Positions 30,362 to 40,298 of a DNA stretch of 64,000 bases are shown piece after piece. How positions within the stretch are numbered: position 1 is the stretch's first letter; the number at the start of each line of letters is the position of its first letter. This stretch comes from Piromyces finnis (lineage: Eukaryota > Neocallimastigomycota > Neocallimastigomycetes > Neocallimastigales > Neocallimastigaceae): assembly GCA_002104945.1 (NCBI GenBank), contig MCFH01000010.1, positions 1 through 64,000 of the forward strand, given 5' to 3'. The notes under the pieces are model-generated. The model made no database searches. It was not told the DNA's origin and saw nothing but the letters and a program-made list of their open reading frames with translations. Position numbers and translations under genes: made by a program.

Positions 30362-31126
30362 CTAAGTTCAGGTTTGTATACACTCAATATTCTAAACTAC
30401 ACTCTAAATTATTTTTAATTTTTTATATTTTATTTATTAAATTATTTTAAAATAACTAAACTAAAACAACCGTTGATTACTTTACCGTGAAGGATATTTT
30501 ACCAGAGCCCTCACTAAGTAATCAATTTATTTTATTTAAAACTAAAATTATTAATCTAAACTATAAACTAATGTTAATTTATCTATACTAAATTAACCTA
30601 TACGATTTTCCAACTATCGTTTCAATAGTTGAAAAATTTTCTTTATTTATACTTTTTAAATAAATTGAATAAATTCTAATATACATGATTTAATATTATA
30701 ATTTTACATTGTTTACATTTATACATTTATTAAAAGAAATTATTTGTATTAAACTATTTAAATTCAATTTATTTACTACAGAATTTTCTAAACTTAAAAT
30801 AAAGTTTTGATTTATTTACTATATGGTTGATTATATTTCAAACATATATTCAATTTATTTATTTCTAATTTTGAGGCTTAGTTTATAAAAAAATTTTTTA
30901 TTATCTAAAATATTTATTGGTTAAAATTTATTTAATTTAAAATTTTATTTTATCATCAAAAACTTTATCTTATCATAAAATTATATTTTACATAAATTTA
31001 TGTTAATGTATTGTGATATAAATTTTTGTAATTAAAAAATAAAATTTACGGTACATTAATTTAATACATTATACATTATTTTAAATACGTATTAAATACA
31101 TTATTCTATTAATACAATATTTTACA
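30346..31126. mobile_element. 781-bp solo-LTR or MITE-like insertion inside Copia-1
   Basis: Flanked by the 5-bp duplication CCTGG (30341-30345, 31127-31131). The termini are an 11-bp perfect inverted repeat, TGTAAAATATT...AATATTTTACA. It contains internal palindromes, including TTGATTACTT...AAGTAATCAA at about 30472-30524. TG...CA ends and a 5-bp duplication fit a solo LTR. The unusually long terminal inverted repeat leaves a non-autonomous DNA element possible. No coding capacity was seen. Confidence 0.88.
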
Positions 31127-31131
31127 CCTGG

Positions 31132-33169
31132 TTACTCTAATATTTCAAAAACAAAAATTTCTAATGGTACAATGGTATATAAACATGATCAGGAATCTAA
31201 CTATGAGGAGATCGATACCAACCACTATCCTACCATAATTAAAATCAAGAATAATTTTGACAATAATTATAATAATATCAGTGAGGATAGTTACACAGAA
31301 GAAATTTTTCAACAAAATAATAATCATGAAAATAGTGATGATGGTTACACAGAAGAAATTTTTCAAGATGAAAATAATCTTAACATTTATGAAAATGATG
31401 TAATTATTCAAAATAAAAAATTAGTTACCGAGAATTCCAACAAAGATAATAATGAAAATATCAGCAATAACAATAATAAAAGACCACTTTCACCTACTGA
31501 AGATACACATATTAGCAAATATAGAATTACAAATACAACTGAAGAAGAAAATACTTCTGAAAATATTGTAAACAACACTATTTATAATATTGACAATAAT
31601 GATAAAAATTCTGATTGTAACACATTATTTTCTATTAATACTGAGGTTCCACTTACTTTCAATGATATATTTAAAAGAGAAGATTGGAAAGAATGGAGAC
31701 GCGCTATTAGAAATGAACTTTTTAATCTATACAATAATAAAGTTATGATATTTACCAAAAATATTCCAGAAAATACAAATGTTATCTCTACAAAATGGGT
31801 TTTTAACATAAAACGTGATTCGAACAATAAAATTTCAACATATAAAGCTAGACTTGTTGCTAGAGGATACAAACAAAAATACGGAATTGATTATGACAAT
31901 ATCTACTCACCTACATTAGACATTGTTTGCATTAGACTCATTCTATCTTTAGCTGCAAAATTTAAATGGAACACCTACCAGCTAGATATTAAGGCCGTGT
32001 ATTTAAATGCTCCATTAGACAAAAATGTTTATGTTTCTATTCCCCAAGGTGATAAAAACTACAATAAAGGTTTCTGGCTTCTTAAGAAATCGTTATATGG
32101 ATTAAAACAATCAGGCCGTAATTGGAATATCACTATCTCTGAATTTCTCTCAAAAATTGGATTTACTCAATGCAAATCGGAATCTTGTTTATTTTATAAA
32201 ACTTTTGATAATTCTTTAACTTGTTTAATAGGTCTATACGTAGATGACATGATTATTTCTGGCACTAATCAGGAACTTATTAGCACTATATTAAAAATTA
32301 AAAATAAATTTTCTATTTCAAAATGTGAAACTATTAATTTCATTTTAGGCATTCAGGTTGTACAGAAAAACTTCAGTTACACTATTTCCCAAAAATCATA
32401 TATTGAAAACATTTTATCAAAATATAATTTTAACAATATTAAAAAATCTAAAACCCCTTGTACTGGTGAAAATTATGTTTCTAAGAACAATTCTTTATTC
32501 GATAAAACTATCTACAAATCGGCTATTGGTTCTTTAATTCACTTAGCTAAATGCACTCGCCCTGACATTGCTTATGCTGTTAATAATGCCGCCAGATATT
32601 GTGAAAATCCTACTGTTAGTGACTGGCATAAAATCATTAATATATTTAAATATCTCAATTTTTCTATGGAATACTCTATCACTTATGATGGATCTGGTGA
32701 ATTTATTGCTTATTCTGATGCTGATTTTGGGGGAGACAAAAATGATAGAAAATCTACATCAGGCAATCTAATTTGTATGGGAAATAAACCAATCTTTTGG
32801 TCATCAAAGAAACAAAAAGTAGTTGCTCTTTCAACAGCTGAAGCGGAACTTATAAGTACTTCAGAACTAACAAGAAAAATCTTATGGCTAAGAAACATTT
32901 TTAAAGAAATTTTGAACAAAAATATAACAATAAAAATATATTCAGATAATTTATCCAGCAAAAAGACAATTGAAAATGGACAATTCAACAACAATATGAA
33001 ACACATAGACTTAAGAGAACACTTTATCTTTGACGCTTTTAAAAATAATAAAATAATTTTAGAATATATAAAATCTGAAAATATGCTTGCTGATACATTA
33101 ACCAAAAATACTAATGGGCCAAAAATGACTAAATTCACAAACTTAATTTTTAATAAACAAAATAAATAA
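31132..33169 (+). CDS. Copia-1 reverse transcriptase-RNase H (downstream part of broken pol)
   Basis: Continuation of the same frame after the insert; the first ATG inside it is at 31172. An acidic Asn-rich spacer with two tandem copies of a G/S-Y-T-E-E-I-F-Q unit is followed by the Copia reverse transcriptase (W-V-F-N-I-K-R...Y-K-A-R-L-V-A-R-G, L-D-I-K-A-V-Y-L-N-A-P, catalytic Y-V-D-D) and RNase H (S-D-A-D-F-G-G-D, K-S-T-S-G, S-T-A-E-A-E). It ends 17 bp before the 3' LTR, next to the polypurine tract. Translation would need an internal start because the upstream half is cut off by the insert. Confidence 0.93.
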
Positions 33170-33186
33170 TTAAGTTTGAGGGGAAG

Positions 33187-33460
33187 TGAAAGAATAGAAT
33201 TTAGCTAGAACTTAAATTACTAATAAAAATTTATATTACTAATATTAAACTTTAATTAATAATAAAATTATAATGTAATTACTAATGTAATGTTTCTTAG
33301 AATAATCGTAACATATAGTATTACTAATTTACATTAGCCACATACTTTAGTATAAAAAGGAATTTGTAAATGTATTATTAAAATCTTTGTAATTACCTTT
33401 ATTAAATTAAATTTAATAAACATAATAAATAAACTTTATTAAACCTAAATTTACTTTTCA
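33187..33460 (+). repeat. Copia-1 3' LTR
   Basis: A 274-bp copy of the 5' LTR, directly after the purine tract GAGGGGAAG and followed by the ATAAT target duplication. Confidence 0.95.
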
Positions 33461-33465
33461 ATAAT

Positions 33466-34215
33466 ATTGATATTTAATAATCACTATTTAATTATTATTT
33501 AAATAATGATAAATGAGTTAAAAAATAAAATAAACCTTTTTTCAAAACTAATATTGATTATTTTTTTTTTAAATATTATATCAATGTGTCACTAATAAAA
33601 TATGTAAGAAAGCAATATTTTTTTTTTTTTAAAAAAAAAAAAAAAAGAAACCATACAGATTAAAAAGTAAAAATTATAAATATATAACAATGTTTAGATT
33701 TTGTATTAATTACTTCAATTAATCTTTTGATGTTAAAAATACAAACTGTTTGTTATTAATATTAGAATTTATAATAGTAATCATGTATTTTACAAAAAAA
33801 ATAGTAAAACTTTTATAAAGATATTTTGTTCTTTTTTTTTTTTTTGAATTTTGTTAATATTCTATTTCAAGATTAATTCTTTTGTAGGATAAAATTAATA
33901 TTAAAGGTTATTTACTTGGCTATTTTCCTTTTCTTATAATAGTATATTAAATTTTAAATTTTATTAAATATATTATTTAATAACTATTAATGGATCAACT
34001 TTAATTATTATTATTTTCAAAACATTTTTAATTTGAATAAATTAAAATTCCCTAAACTTTATTTTAATGCTTAATATATTATTATAAAATTTATTAAATT
34101 GATTTTTTATTGAAGTATTATTATACATATAAAATAAATATAAAATTGTTATTCTTTTTAATAATTTTTTTATTTGTACTACATAAAATTAAATAGTATA
34201 ATATATTTAACAATA
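33466..34215. other. Host spacer between the two Copia elements
   Basis: About 750 bp of A+T-rich sequence with poly-T/poly-A runs near 33619-33646. It is probably original intergenic DNA between CAP genes A and B. No gene or further LTR was recognised. Confidence 0.55.
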
Positions 34216-34220
34216 CATAT

Positions 34221-34477
34221 TATTAACAACCAAAAGAATTAAATTAAATTTATATTATTAATTTATTACATTGTTCTACAAACCCATCAATTTATGTATT
34301 TGTATTAATTTAATGTATTTGTATTCAATATTTAGTGGTCTAGAATCAAGCCACAAATTGTATATAAGAAAGAAATTTTTTTTGTATTTTAAATTTTCAT
34401 AGCTATCATATATTAATAATTTTAATATATTAATAAACTTTAAATATTATAAAACAAAATATAATATACAGTTTATA
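34221..34477 (+). repeat. Copia-2 5' LTR (TA...TA termini)
   Basis: 257 bp from TATTAACAACC to CAGTTTATA. The borders are fixed to the base because the two copies diverge on both sides: T versus C upstream, G versus C downstream. A TATATAAG string at about 34361 is a plausible promoter box. Confidence 0.93.
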
Positions 34478-34492
34478 GATTAAGAGTCTCAA
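34478..34492 (+). promoter_or_regulatory. Copia-2 primer-binding site for half-tRNA-Lys(CUU)
   Basis: GATTAAGAGTCTCAA, identical to the Copia-1 site although the LTRs are unrelated by eye. It starts at the first base after the LTR. Confidence 0.75.
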
Positions 34493-34507
34493 CTTACTGA
34501 AAAGGAA

Positions 34508-34602
34508 ATGTTTTCCGAAAACCAATTATCCCAAAGCGACCGCTTGAACAAGAACAACTATGATGAATGGCAGTTCCTCATCGGCAACATCCTGAAGTCC
34601 AA
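34508..34602 (+). CDS. Copia-2 gag, 5' fragment cut by the Gypsy insertion
   Basis: An ATG and 31 further codons' worth of sequence read M-F-S-E-N-Q-L-S-Q-S...N-Y-D-E-W-Q-F-L-I-G-N-I-L-K-S, a Copia Gag N-terminus (Y-x-x-W core). Coding is interrupted after TCCAA, the Gypsy target site, and continues in the same frame at 40910 (AA|G). The fragment is too short to be noticed alone, but the junction proves nesting. Confidence 0.9.
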
Positions 34603-35208
34603 TGTAAAGATATCAAACGCCTCTGTTTGATATCTTTAATGTAACTTAAGCCACAAGTATTATTGTTTAAGTTACACAAATTATATTCAGAAAAAGAAAA
34701 TGAGACATAATTTATTTATTAATAATTAAAGTTTAAAACAAAATAAATTATTAATTTATTTTTAATGTTTAACAAGCAAATTAATATTCTCAATTTAAAT
34801 CCCTAGCTTTAGTATTGTTTTTTTATAGAAATAGATAAATAATAAATGATTAATATATCAATAATACATGGGCACATATTCAAATTAAATAGTACTTAAT
34901 TTGAATTGCCAATTGTATTTTACTAAAAATAGTTATAGTTTAAATATTTATTAATAATTAAGATTTTAGTGTAGATTTTAAATAATAATATATAAGAAAT
35001 AAATAGTTATAATATAATATAAATGTATTTAGGAAAAATATAAATAGAAGATATTTTTCATCATTTTATCGATGTAATTGTTATTATTAAAATTCTATTA
35101 TAATAAAAGATATTTTATAAAACAATTTTTTATTTTATTTTTTCAAAATCTTGTGTTATTGTAATAGAATAGATATCCTAATCTATTCTTTCAGTGTTCA
35201 ACATTACA
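34603..35208 (+). repeat. Gypsy 5' LTR with predicted RNA start
   Basis: 606 bp. A TATAAAT box at 35039-35045 lies 35 nt upstream of GTAATTGTTAT (35074-35084). That string is the exact complement of the primer site just beyond the LTR, so 35074 is the predicted transcript start and U3/R border. Confidence 0.85.
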
Positions 35209-35219
35209 ATAACAATTAC
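35209..35219 (+). promoter_or_regulatory. Gypsy self-priming site
   Basis: ATAACAATTAC immediately follows the LTR. It does not look like a tRNA 3'-end complement but is perfectly complementary over 11 nt to GTAATTGTTAT at 35074-35084, the predicted 5' end of the RNA. Tf1 and related elements prime minus-strand synthesis by such an 11-nt fold-back. Confidence 0.75.
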
Positions 35220-35253
35220 CTAACATACAAATAAGAGTACGTTAGGATATCTT

Positions 35254-35400
35254 GGATAACTACTGATAACTTTGGGAACTACCAGGTATTTTGGATAACT
35301 ACTGATATCTTTTGAAACTACCAGATATTTTGGATAACTACTGATATCTTTTGGAACTACCGGATATCTTGGATAACTACTAGTGTCTTTGTGAGCTACC
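35254..35400 (+). repeat. 39-bp tandem repeats in Gypsy leader
   Basis: About 3.8 copies of a 39-bp unit starting GGATAACTACTGATA. Copies differ at a few positions. They lie between the primer site and gag, where packaging or translation signals would be expected. Confidence 0.9.
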
Positions 35401-35497
35401 ATTTTTATAAATTTATTCTATTATCTTGCTCGACACTGTAACATACAGAGAGAGTCTGAAGCAACGTTTTAGTATAGATTTTTCTTTAGTTACTTTG

Positions 35498-35501
<4 letters not shown>

Positions 35502-35547
<46 letters not shown>
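35502..35547 (+). repeat. 46-nt poly-A run upstream of Gypsy gag
   Basis: An uninterrupted run of A about 115 nt before the first gag ATG, inside the element. Its length may be unstable or assembly-dependent. Confidence 0.9.
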
Positions 35548-35549
<2 letters not shown>

Positions 35550-35663
35550 ACTTGCTTGTAATAGTAGCAGGAAACAATCGGTAATCTTAATTTTTTCATT
35601 TAGTGTCTAGTTGGTGAATTGGAGGAATTAATAAATATATTTGATAATTGGAATTTGGAGGAA

Positions 35664-36830
35664 ATGACGGATAGAATGGAGAATGCTGCTGGGAATCATG
35701 GAAGCATTATTAATGCTCCACCATTATTCACTGGTAGGCAAAGGGAATTAGATGGTTTTTTAACCAGAGTGGAATTGGTTTTCCGAACTCGACCGGCACT
35801 GTATAATACAGATCGCGTCCGGGTTGACTTCGTTATTTCCTACTTCTCTGGGAAACCGTTGGAATGGGCTTCATCACTAATGCGGAATAATAGTGGGATA
35901 TTAAACAATCATGATGAATTTATAGATCGTTTGAGGGCTAATTTCGGATGTGACCGTTATGATACTGTTGTTGCGAATGGTAAATTAGACAACATCCGAC
36001 AAAAAAAACTTGGATATGTTGTTGATTATATTACCGAGTTTCAAAGAATAAGCCAAAATTCAAACTTTAATGAAAGTGCAAAGATCTATATGTTTCTGAA
36101 AGGTTTAAACCCACAGTTAAGAGAAAAGTTGGCTTTTGTTGAAACCAATCCAAATTCAATGGAACAGTTAATATCTTCAACAATTTTGGTTGAAGATATG
36201 ATGAAAAGAAATTCTTTAAGTGAATTCTATTTTAACAATAGGATTGCGGGAGATCCTATGGATGTTGATGTTTTTAAAATTAGTGCGGATAGGAAACGTA
36301 AGCGTTATATCAACATTCAAGGATCCAGCGGTCGTTATGAGGAGAGATCAAATAATTTTGAAGAAGAAAGAAAAAAGGGTGTTTGTTTTCTTTGCAAGAA
36401 ACCAGGACATTTGAAATTCAATTGTCCTAATAGAGTTAAACCAAAAAGAGTATTCCGGATTATTAAGGAAAAGACTCCTAGAATTGCTAATCCAAGGATT
36501 TATAAAGTGGGAGTCATGGATAGCAAAAAAGACGTAAATATTATCGATTTTTATTTAAGTACAAACAATATTCCGGAAGTTAAAGTTAGAGTGTTAGTTG
36601 ATTCAGGATCCGAATTAAGTTTTATTAATCCTGAACTTGCTAAAGAAATTGGAATTCATTTTGAAACTGTTGAGCCTTTCCGAGTTTCAGGAGTTAACGA
36701 TGGGATTTCTTGTGTAATGGAACGGAGTGAAAAGTGCATATTAAGATGTAGAAATCATTTTGAAACTATTCAATTATATAGTTTAAAGGTTCCTGGTGTC
36801 GACGTAATTCTTGGACTACCATGGATTTAA
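35664..36830 (+). CDS. Gypsy gag-protease, ending at an in-frame stop
   Basis: The frame is open from about 35619 and the first ATG is at 35664. The first third is a retrotransposon Gag domain (P-L-E-W-A-S-S-L, V-V-D-Y-I-T-E-F). A CCHC knuckle follows (C-F-L-C-K-K-P-G-H-L-K-F-N-C), then a pepsin-like protease with V-L-V-D-S-G-S-E-L-S-F-I and its C-terminal L-G-L-P-W-I. TAA at 36828 comes directly after L-P-W-I, but the next codons read K-H-N-P, the usual continuation of the L-G-x-P-W-L-x-x-H-N-P motif. The stop is therefore a single codon inside a conserved block and not a natural gene end. Pol follows in the same frame. Confidence 0.9.
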   Translation: MTDRMENAAGNHGSIINAPPLFTGRQRELDGFLTRVELVFRTRPALYNTDRVRVDFVISYFSGKPLEWASSLMRNNSGILNNHDEFIDRLRANFGCDRYDTVVANGKLDNIRQKKLGYVVDYITEFQRISQNSNFNESAKIYMFLKGLNPQLREKLAFVETNPNSMEQLISSTILVEDMMKRNSLSEFYFNNRIAGDPMDVDVFKISADRKRKRYINIQGSSGRYEERSNNFEEERKKGVCFLCKKPGHLKFNCPNRVKPKRVFRIIKEKTPRIANPRIYKVGVMDSKKDVNIIDFYLSTNNIPEVKVRVLVDSGSELSFINPELAKEIGIHFETVEPFRVSGVNDGISCVMERSEKCILRCRNHFETIQLYSLKVPGVDVILGLPWI

Positions 36831-39035
36831 AAGCACAATCCTGAGGCTTTTTATGATTCCAAGAAAATCAATTTTAGTTCGGGATATTGCGCTAGACACT
36901 GTAACCATGGGAAAAGAAATAGAAAAAGTAAGAAGAAATCTAAGAAGGACGAATTAGACCATGAAGTCCTCGACAAAAGTATTATGAAAAAATCGGCTAA
37001 ATCCATCGGTCTCTCGGATAATGCAAACACCTCGAATAATGAAGACAAGGAGTACGTTAGAGGACGCCTAGTAAGAACTATTAATGATGAAGAAGACAGC
37101 GAAGATGACGGAGACAATTATAATAAAAAAGTTAAATGTATAATTAGTAAAATTAGTGAAACATGTAATAGTAATAATAAATGTAATTATGAATGTAATG
37201 AAAATAGTCTTAGTTTAATAGAAACAAAGATTAAGAATAATGAATTAAATAAAGAAAAAATGGTCACCGTACCATCCGAATATATTGAATTTTTAGAAGT
37301 GTTTAACGAAAAAAATTGTGAAGTGTTACCTCCTCATAGACCTTATGATTGTGAAATCAAGCTTAAGGATGATTCAACTTTATTTTATGGACCCTTGTAT
37401 CCATTAACTGAAGTTGAAAGAGAGGAACTTAAAAAATATATAGATGAAAATTTAAATAAGGGTTTTATTAGGAAATCATCGTCTCCTGCAGGGGCTCCAA
37501 TTTTGTTTGTTAAAAAGAAGGATGGCTCCCTGAGACTTTGTATTGATTATAGAAAGTTGAATGACATTACCATTCGTAATTCATATCCTTTACCTTTAAT
37601 TAGTGACCTTCTGGAAAGAGTGAAAAATGCTAAAATTTTCACTAAATTAGATCTCAAATCTGCTTATAATCTTATTCGTATTAAAGAAGGTGACGAATAC
37701 AAAACAGCTTTTCGTACTAGGTATGGTCATTATGAATATCTAGTTATGCCTTTTGGATTAAAGAATGCACCTGCAACTTTTCAACACTTTATTAACGATG
37801 TTCTCAGTGATTACTTAGACGATTTTGTTATCTCGTATATTGATGATATCCTTATTTATTCTAATAATATCGAAGAGCATCATGAGCATGTTAAAAAGGT
37901 ACTTAAGAAACTACTTGAAAATAATCTTTATGTTAAATTAGAAAAATGTGAGTTTGATGTTGAGAAAACCACTTTTCTTGGTTATGTCATTTCAAAGGAT
38001 GGATTGCAAATGGATGAAAATAAAGTTAAAGCAATTCTCGATTGGCCGGTTCCCAAGAATGTTAAAGAGGTTCAGTCTTTTATTGGTTTATGCAACTATT
38101 ACAGAATTTTTATTAAAGACTTTGCTAAAATTGCAAACCCTCTTCACAAACTCACTAGAAAGAATGTTGCTTTTAACTGGGTGAAAGAAGATCAGGACGC
38201 TTTTATTTTATTAAAATCTCTGTTCACGTCAGCTCCTATTCTGAAACATGCGGATAGTAATAAACAATTTATTGTAGAAACTGATGCTAGTAATTATGCT
38301 GTCGGTGCTATTCTCTCTCAAGAATTTGATGGCAAATTACATCCTATTGCATTTCTTTCTAAAAGTTTGACGAGTTGTCAAAGAAACTATCCTATATATG
38401 ACAAGGAACTTTTAGCTATTGTAATTGCTCTTGAAGAATGGCGTCATTATTTAGAAGGTGCACGCCATCCGTTCATAATTTATACTGATCACAAGAATTT
38501 AACATTTCCTAGAAAACCTGAAATGTTATCTCAGAGACAAATTAGATGGAATTTGTTCTTATCCAGATTTGATTTTAAACTCATTTATAGAGCTGGAAAG
38601 AAATCCGGTAAGCCTGATATCCTGTCTCGTAGAAGTGACCATTTAGAGAATAATATTAATTCTGATGTTTCTTGTCTTACTATTTCGTTTCATCATAGCG
38701 ATAACAAACCGTTAATCGATTCTATTTTATTAGAACTTAAAAATGACGATTTGTATAATTCTATTGTCCAATTTAAAATGAATGGTTCTGCATGTAATGC
38801 ACCTATTAAAAATATTGATAAAGTTATTATTGATAATGAAGGATTTTTGTTATATAATAATCTTATTTATGTTCCTAAATCTCTTAGGACAAGAGTTTTG
38901 GAACTTCATCATGATTCTGTTGCTGCTGGTCATTTCGGTATTAAGAAAACCACTGAACTGATTTCCAGAAACTTTTGGTGGCCAAGGTTTCATTCAGACG
39001 TTAAATCTTTTATCAAATCTTGCGTGACTTGTTGA
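36831..39035 (+). CDS. Gypsy reverse transcriptase-RNase H-integrase finger, between two in-frame stops
   Basis: Same frame as gag; the first ATG is at 36984. An acidic spacer precedes the reverse transcriptase (F-V-K-K-K-D-G-S-L-R-L-C-I-D-Y-R-K-L-N, L-D-L-K-S-A-Y, catalytic Y-I-D-D, L-G-Y-V-I-S). RNase H follows (T-D-A-S-N-Y-A-V-G-A-I-L, Y-D-K-E-L-L-A-I, Y-T-D-H-K-N-L-T), then the integrase HHCC finger ending C-V-T-C. TGA at 39033 follows that last Cys; C-x-x-C-R-x-x-K is common here, so a CGA-to-TGA change is likely. Reading continues in the same frame with K-S-K. Confidence 0.92.
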   Translation, partial: KHNPEAFYDSKKINFSSGYCARHCNHGKRNRKSKKKSKKDELDHEVLDKSIMKKSAKSIGLSDNANTSNNEDKEYVRGRLVRTINDEEDSEDDGDNYNKKVKCIISKISETCNSNNKCNYECNENSLSLIETKIKNNELNKEKMVTVPSEYIEFLEVFNEKNCEVLPPHRPYDCEIKLKDDSTLFYGPLYPLTEVEREELKKYIDENLNKGFIRKSSSPAGAPILFVKKKDGSLRLCIDYRKLNDITIRNSYPLPLISDLLERVKNAKIFTKLDLKSAYNLIRIKEGDEYKTAFRTRYGHYEYLVMPFGLKNAPATFQHFINDVLSDYLDDFVISYIDDILIYSNNIEEHHEHVKKVLKKLLENNLYVKLEKCEFDVEKTTFLGYVISKDGLQMDENKVKAILDWPVPKNVKEVQSFIGLCNYYRIFIKDFAKIANPLHKLTRKNVAFNWVKEDQDAFILLKSLFTSAPILKHADSNKQFIVETDASNYAVGAILSQEFDGKLHPIAFLSKSLTSCQRNYPIYDKELLAIVIALEEWRHYLEGARHPFIIYTDHKNLTFPRKPEMLSQRQIRWNLFLSRFDFKLIYRAGKKSGKPDILSRRSDHLENNINSDVSCLTISFHHSDNKPLIDSILLELKNDDLYNSIVQFKMNGSACNAPIKNIDKVIIDNEGFLLYNNLIYVPKSLRTRVLELHHDSVAAGHFGIKKTTELISRNFWWPRFHSDVKSFIKSCVTC

Positions 39036-40262
39036 AAATCCAAAGTCCCCAGACATAAGCCTTATGGACTATTATCCCCCTTGGGCACTCCCAGTAGGCC
39101 CTGGTCTGATATTTCTATTGATTTTATTGTTGATCTTCCTAAGTCCAGAGATATGACAACTCTCATGGTTGTTGTCGATAGATTTACTAAATTTGCTCAC
39201 GCCATTCCTTTACGTTGTCTTCCTACTGCTTCGATTGCTGCTGATGCTTTTATTGCTAATGTCTTCCGTTTGCATGGTCTTCCTGATTCCATCATTTCTG
39301 ATAGAGGCTCGCAATTTACTTCTGACTTTTGGTCAAGACTTTGTGACCTTCTTAATATCAATCATTCATTATCGACTGCCAACCATCCGCAGACAGATGG
39401 TCAAACGGAGAGGGTGAACGGCATATTAGAACAATATTTCCGTTGTTTTATAAATAAAAAGCAGAATAACTGGGTTGATCTTATCCCATTTGCTGAATTT
39501 GCATATAATAATACTTTACAACAATCTATAAATCAATCCCCATTCTTTGCTAATTATGGTTTTCATCCAAAGTTCAGCTTAGAAATTCCAGCTAATGATA
39601 GACCTAGTAGAGCTGAACAAAGAGTAATTGATATGAATGAAAACTTTAAATTATTAAAAGAAAACTTAGAAAAAGCAAAAGAAACATATAAGAAATATGC
39701 CGATATGAAGAGAATGATTCCCCCGGAGTTCGAAGTAGGAAAGAAGGTATGGTTATTGAAAGATTCTCCTGGAACTAACCTAAAGAGAAAATTAGCACCT
39801 CAAATGCTTGGTCCATTTGAGATAATTGAAAAAGTTAGTTCTCTCGCTTTCAAATTGAAACTTCCAAAGACAATGAGATGTCATCCAGTCTTTCATGTTT
39901 CATTGTTAGAACCATATTTTGAAAACAAGTTTAACGACAGGTCTAATCGTAGGAAGAGGAACATTCACCTTAACACAGATTTAATTGAAAAAATTCCAGA
40001 GAAAATTGAAAAGATGAAATCTGTTAATGGTGAAACATTTTATAAGTTATCATGGAAAGGATTTGACAAATCCACTTGGATTTCTGAAGATCAGATTCCA
40101 GATAAACAATTAATACAAGAGTTTGAAAGAAACTCTAAAAAGTCAAAATATAAGTCGAACGACTCCTCCATGAAAATTAGAGAGAATAAAGTTGGTAATC
40201 TAATCAAGCATAGATACCAACCATTTGTAATTGAAATTCCTTCGAGAAAAGATTCCTTATAA
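39036..40262 (+). CDS. Gypsy integrase core and chromodomain (pol C-terminus)
   Basis: Third segment of the same frame; the first ATG is at 39081. Integrase catalytic residues are visible in I-S-I-D-F-I-V-D-L-P, S-D-R-G-S-Q-F-T-S-D-F-W and H-P-Q-T-D-G-Q-T-E-R-V-N. A G-P-F/Y-like region follows (L-G-P-F-E-I-I-E-K), then H-P-V-F-H-V-S-L-L. The last ~60 residues form a chromodomain (F-Y-K-L-S-W-K-G-F-D-K-S-T-W-I). Such domains direct integration to particular chromatin. Coding stops 36 bp before the 3' LTR, just ahead of an AGAGAGAGAGA purine tract. Confidence 0.92.
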   Translation, partial: KSKVPRHKPYGLLSPLGTPSRPWSDISIDFIVDLPKSRDMTTLMVVVDRFTKFAHAIPLRCLPTASIAADAFIANVFRLHGLPDSIISDRGSQFTSDFWSRLCDLLNINHSLSTANHPQTDGQTERVNGILEQYFRCFINKKQNNWVDLIPFAEFAYNNTLQQSINQSPFFANYGFHPKFSLEIPANDRPSRAEQRVIDMNENFKLLKENLEKAKETYKKYADMKRMIPPEFEVGKKVWLLKDSPGTNLKRKLAPQMLGPFEIIEKVSSLAFKLKLPKTMRCHPVFHVSLLEPYFENKFNDRSNRRKRNIHLNTDLIEKIPEKIEKMKSVNGETFYKLSWKGFDKSTWISEDQIPDKQLIQEFERNSKKSKYKSNDSSMKIRENKVGNLIKHRYQPFVIEIPSRKDSL

Positions 40263-40298
40263 ATTAATCTCGCAGGAGCTCGACTTAGAGAGAGAGAT

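Larger units (their letters stand above)
27818..33460 (+). mobile_element. Copia-1, Ty1/copia-type LTR retrotransposon
   Basis: A full-length element of 5643 bp flanked by the 5-bp target duplication ATAAT (27813-27817 and 33461-33465). The two 274-bp LTRs (27818-28091, 33187-33460) run TGAAAG...TTTTCA and look identical by eye, so insertion is recent. Order is LTR, primer site, gag, protease, integrase, reverse transcriptase, RNase H, purine tract (GAGGGGAAG), LTR. Integrase before reverse transcriptase marks the Copia superfamily. The internal frame is split by a younger 781-bp insert. Confidence 0.97.

Noticed and set aside
30346-31126. Interpretation of the Copia-1 gap as an intron or natural gag/pol boundary
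   Set aside because: The break lies between integrase and reverse transcriptase, has no AG acceptor at its end, and shows a 5-bp duplication with inverted terminal repeats.
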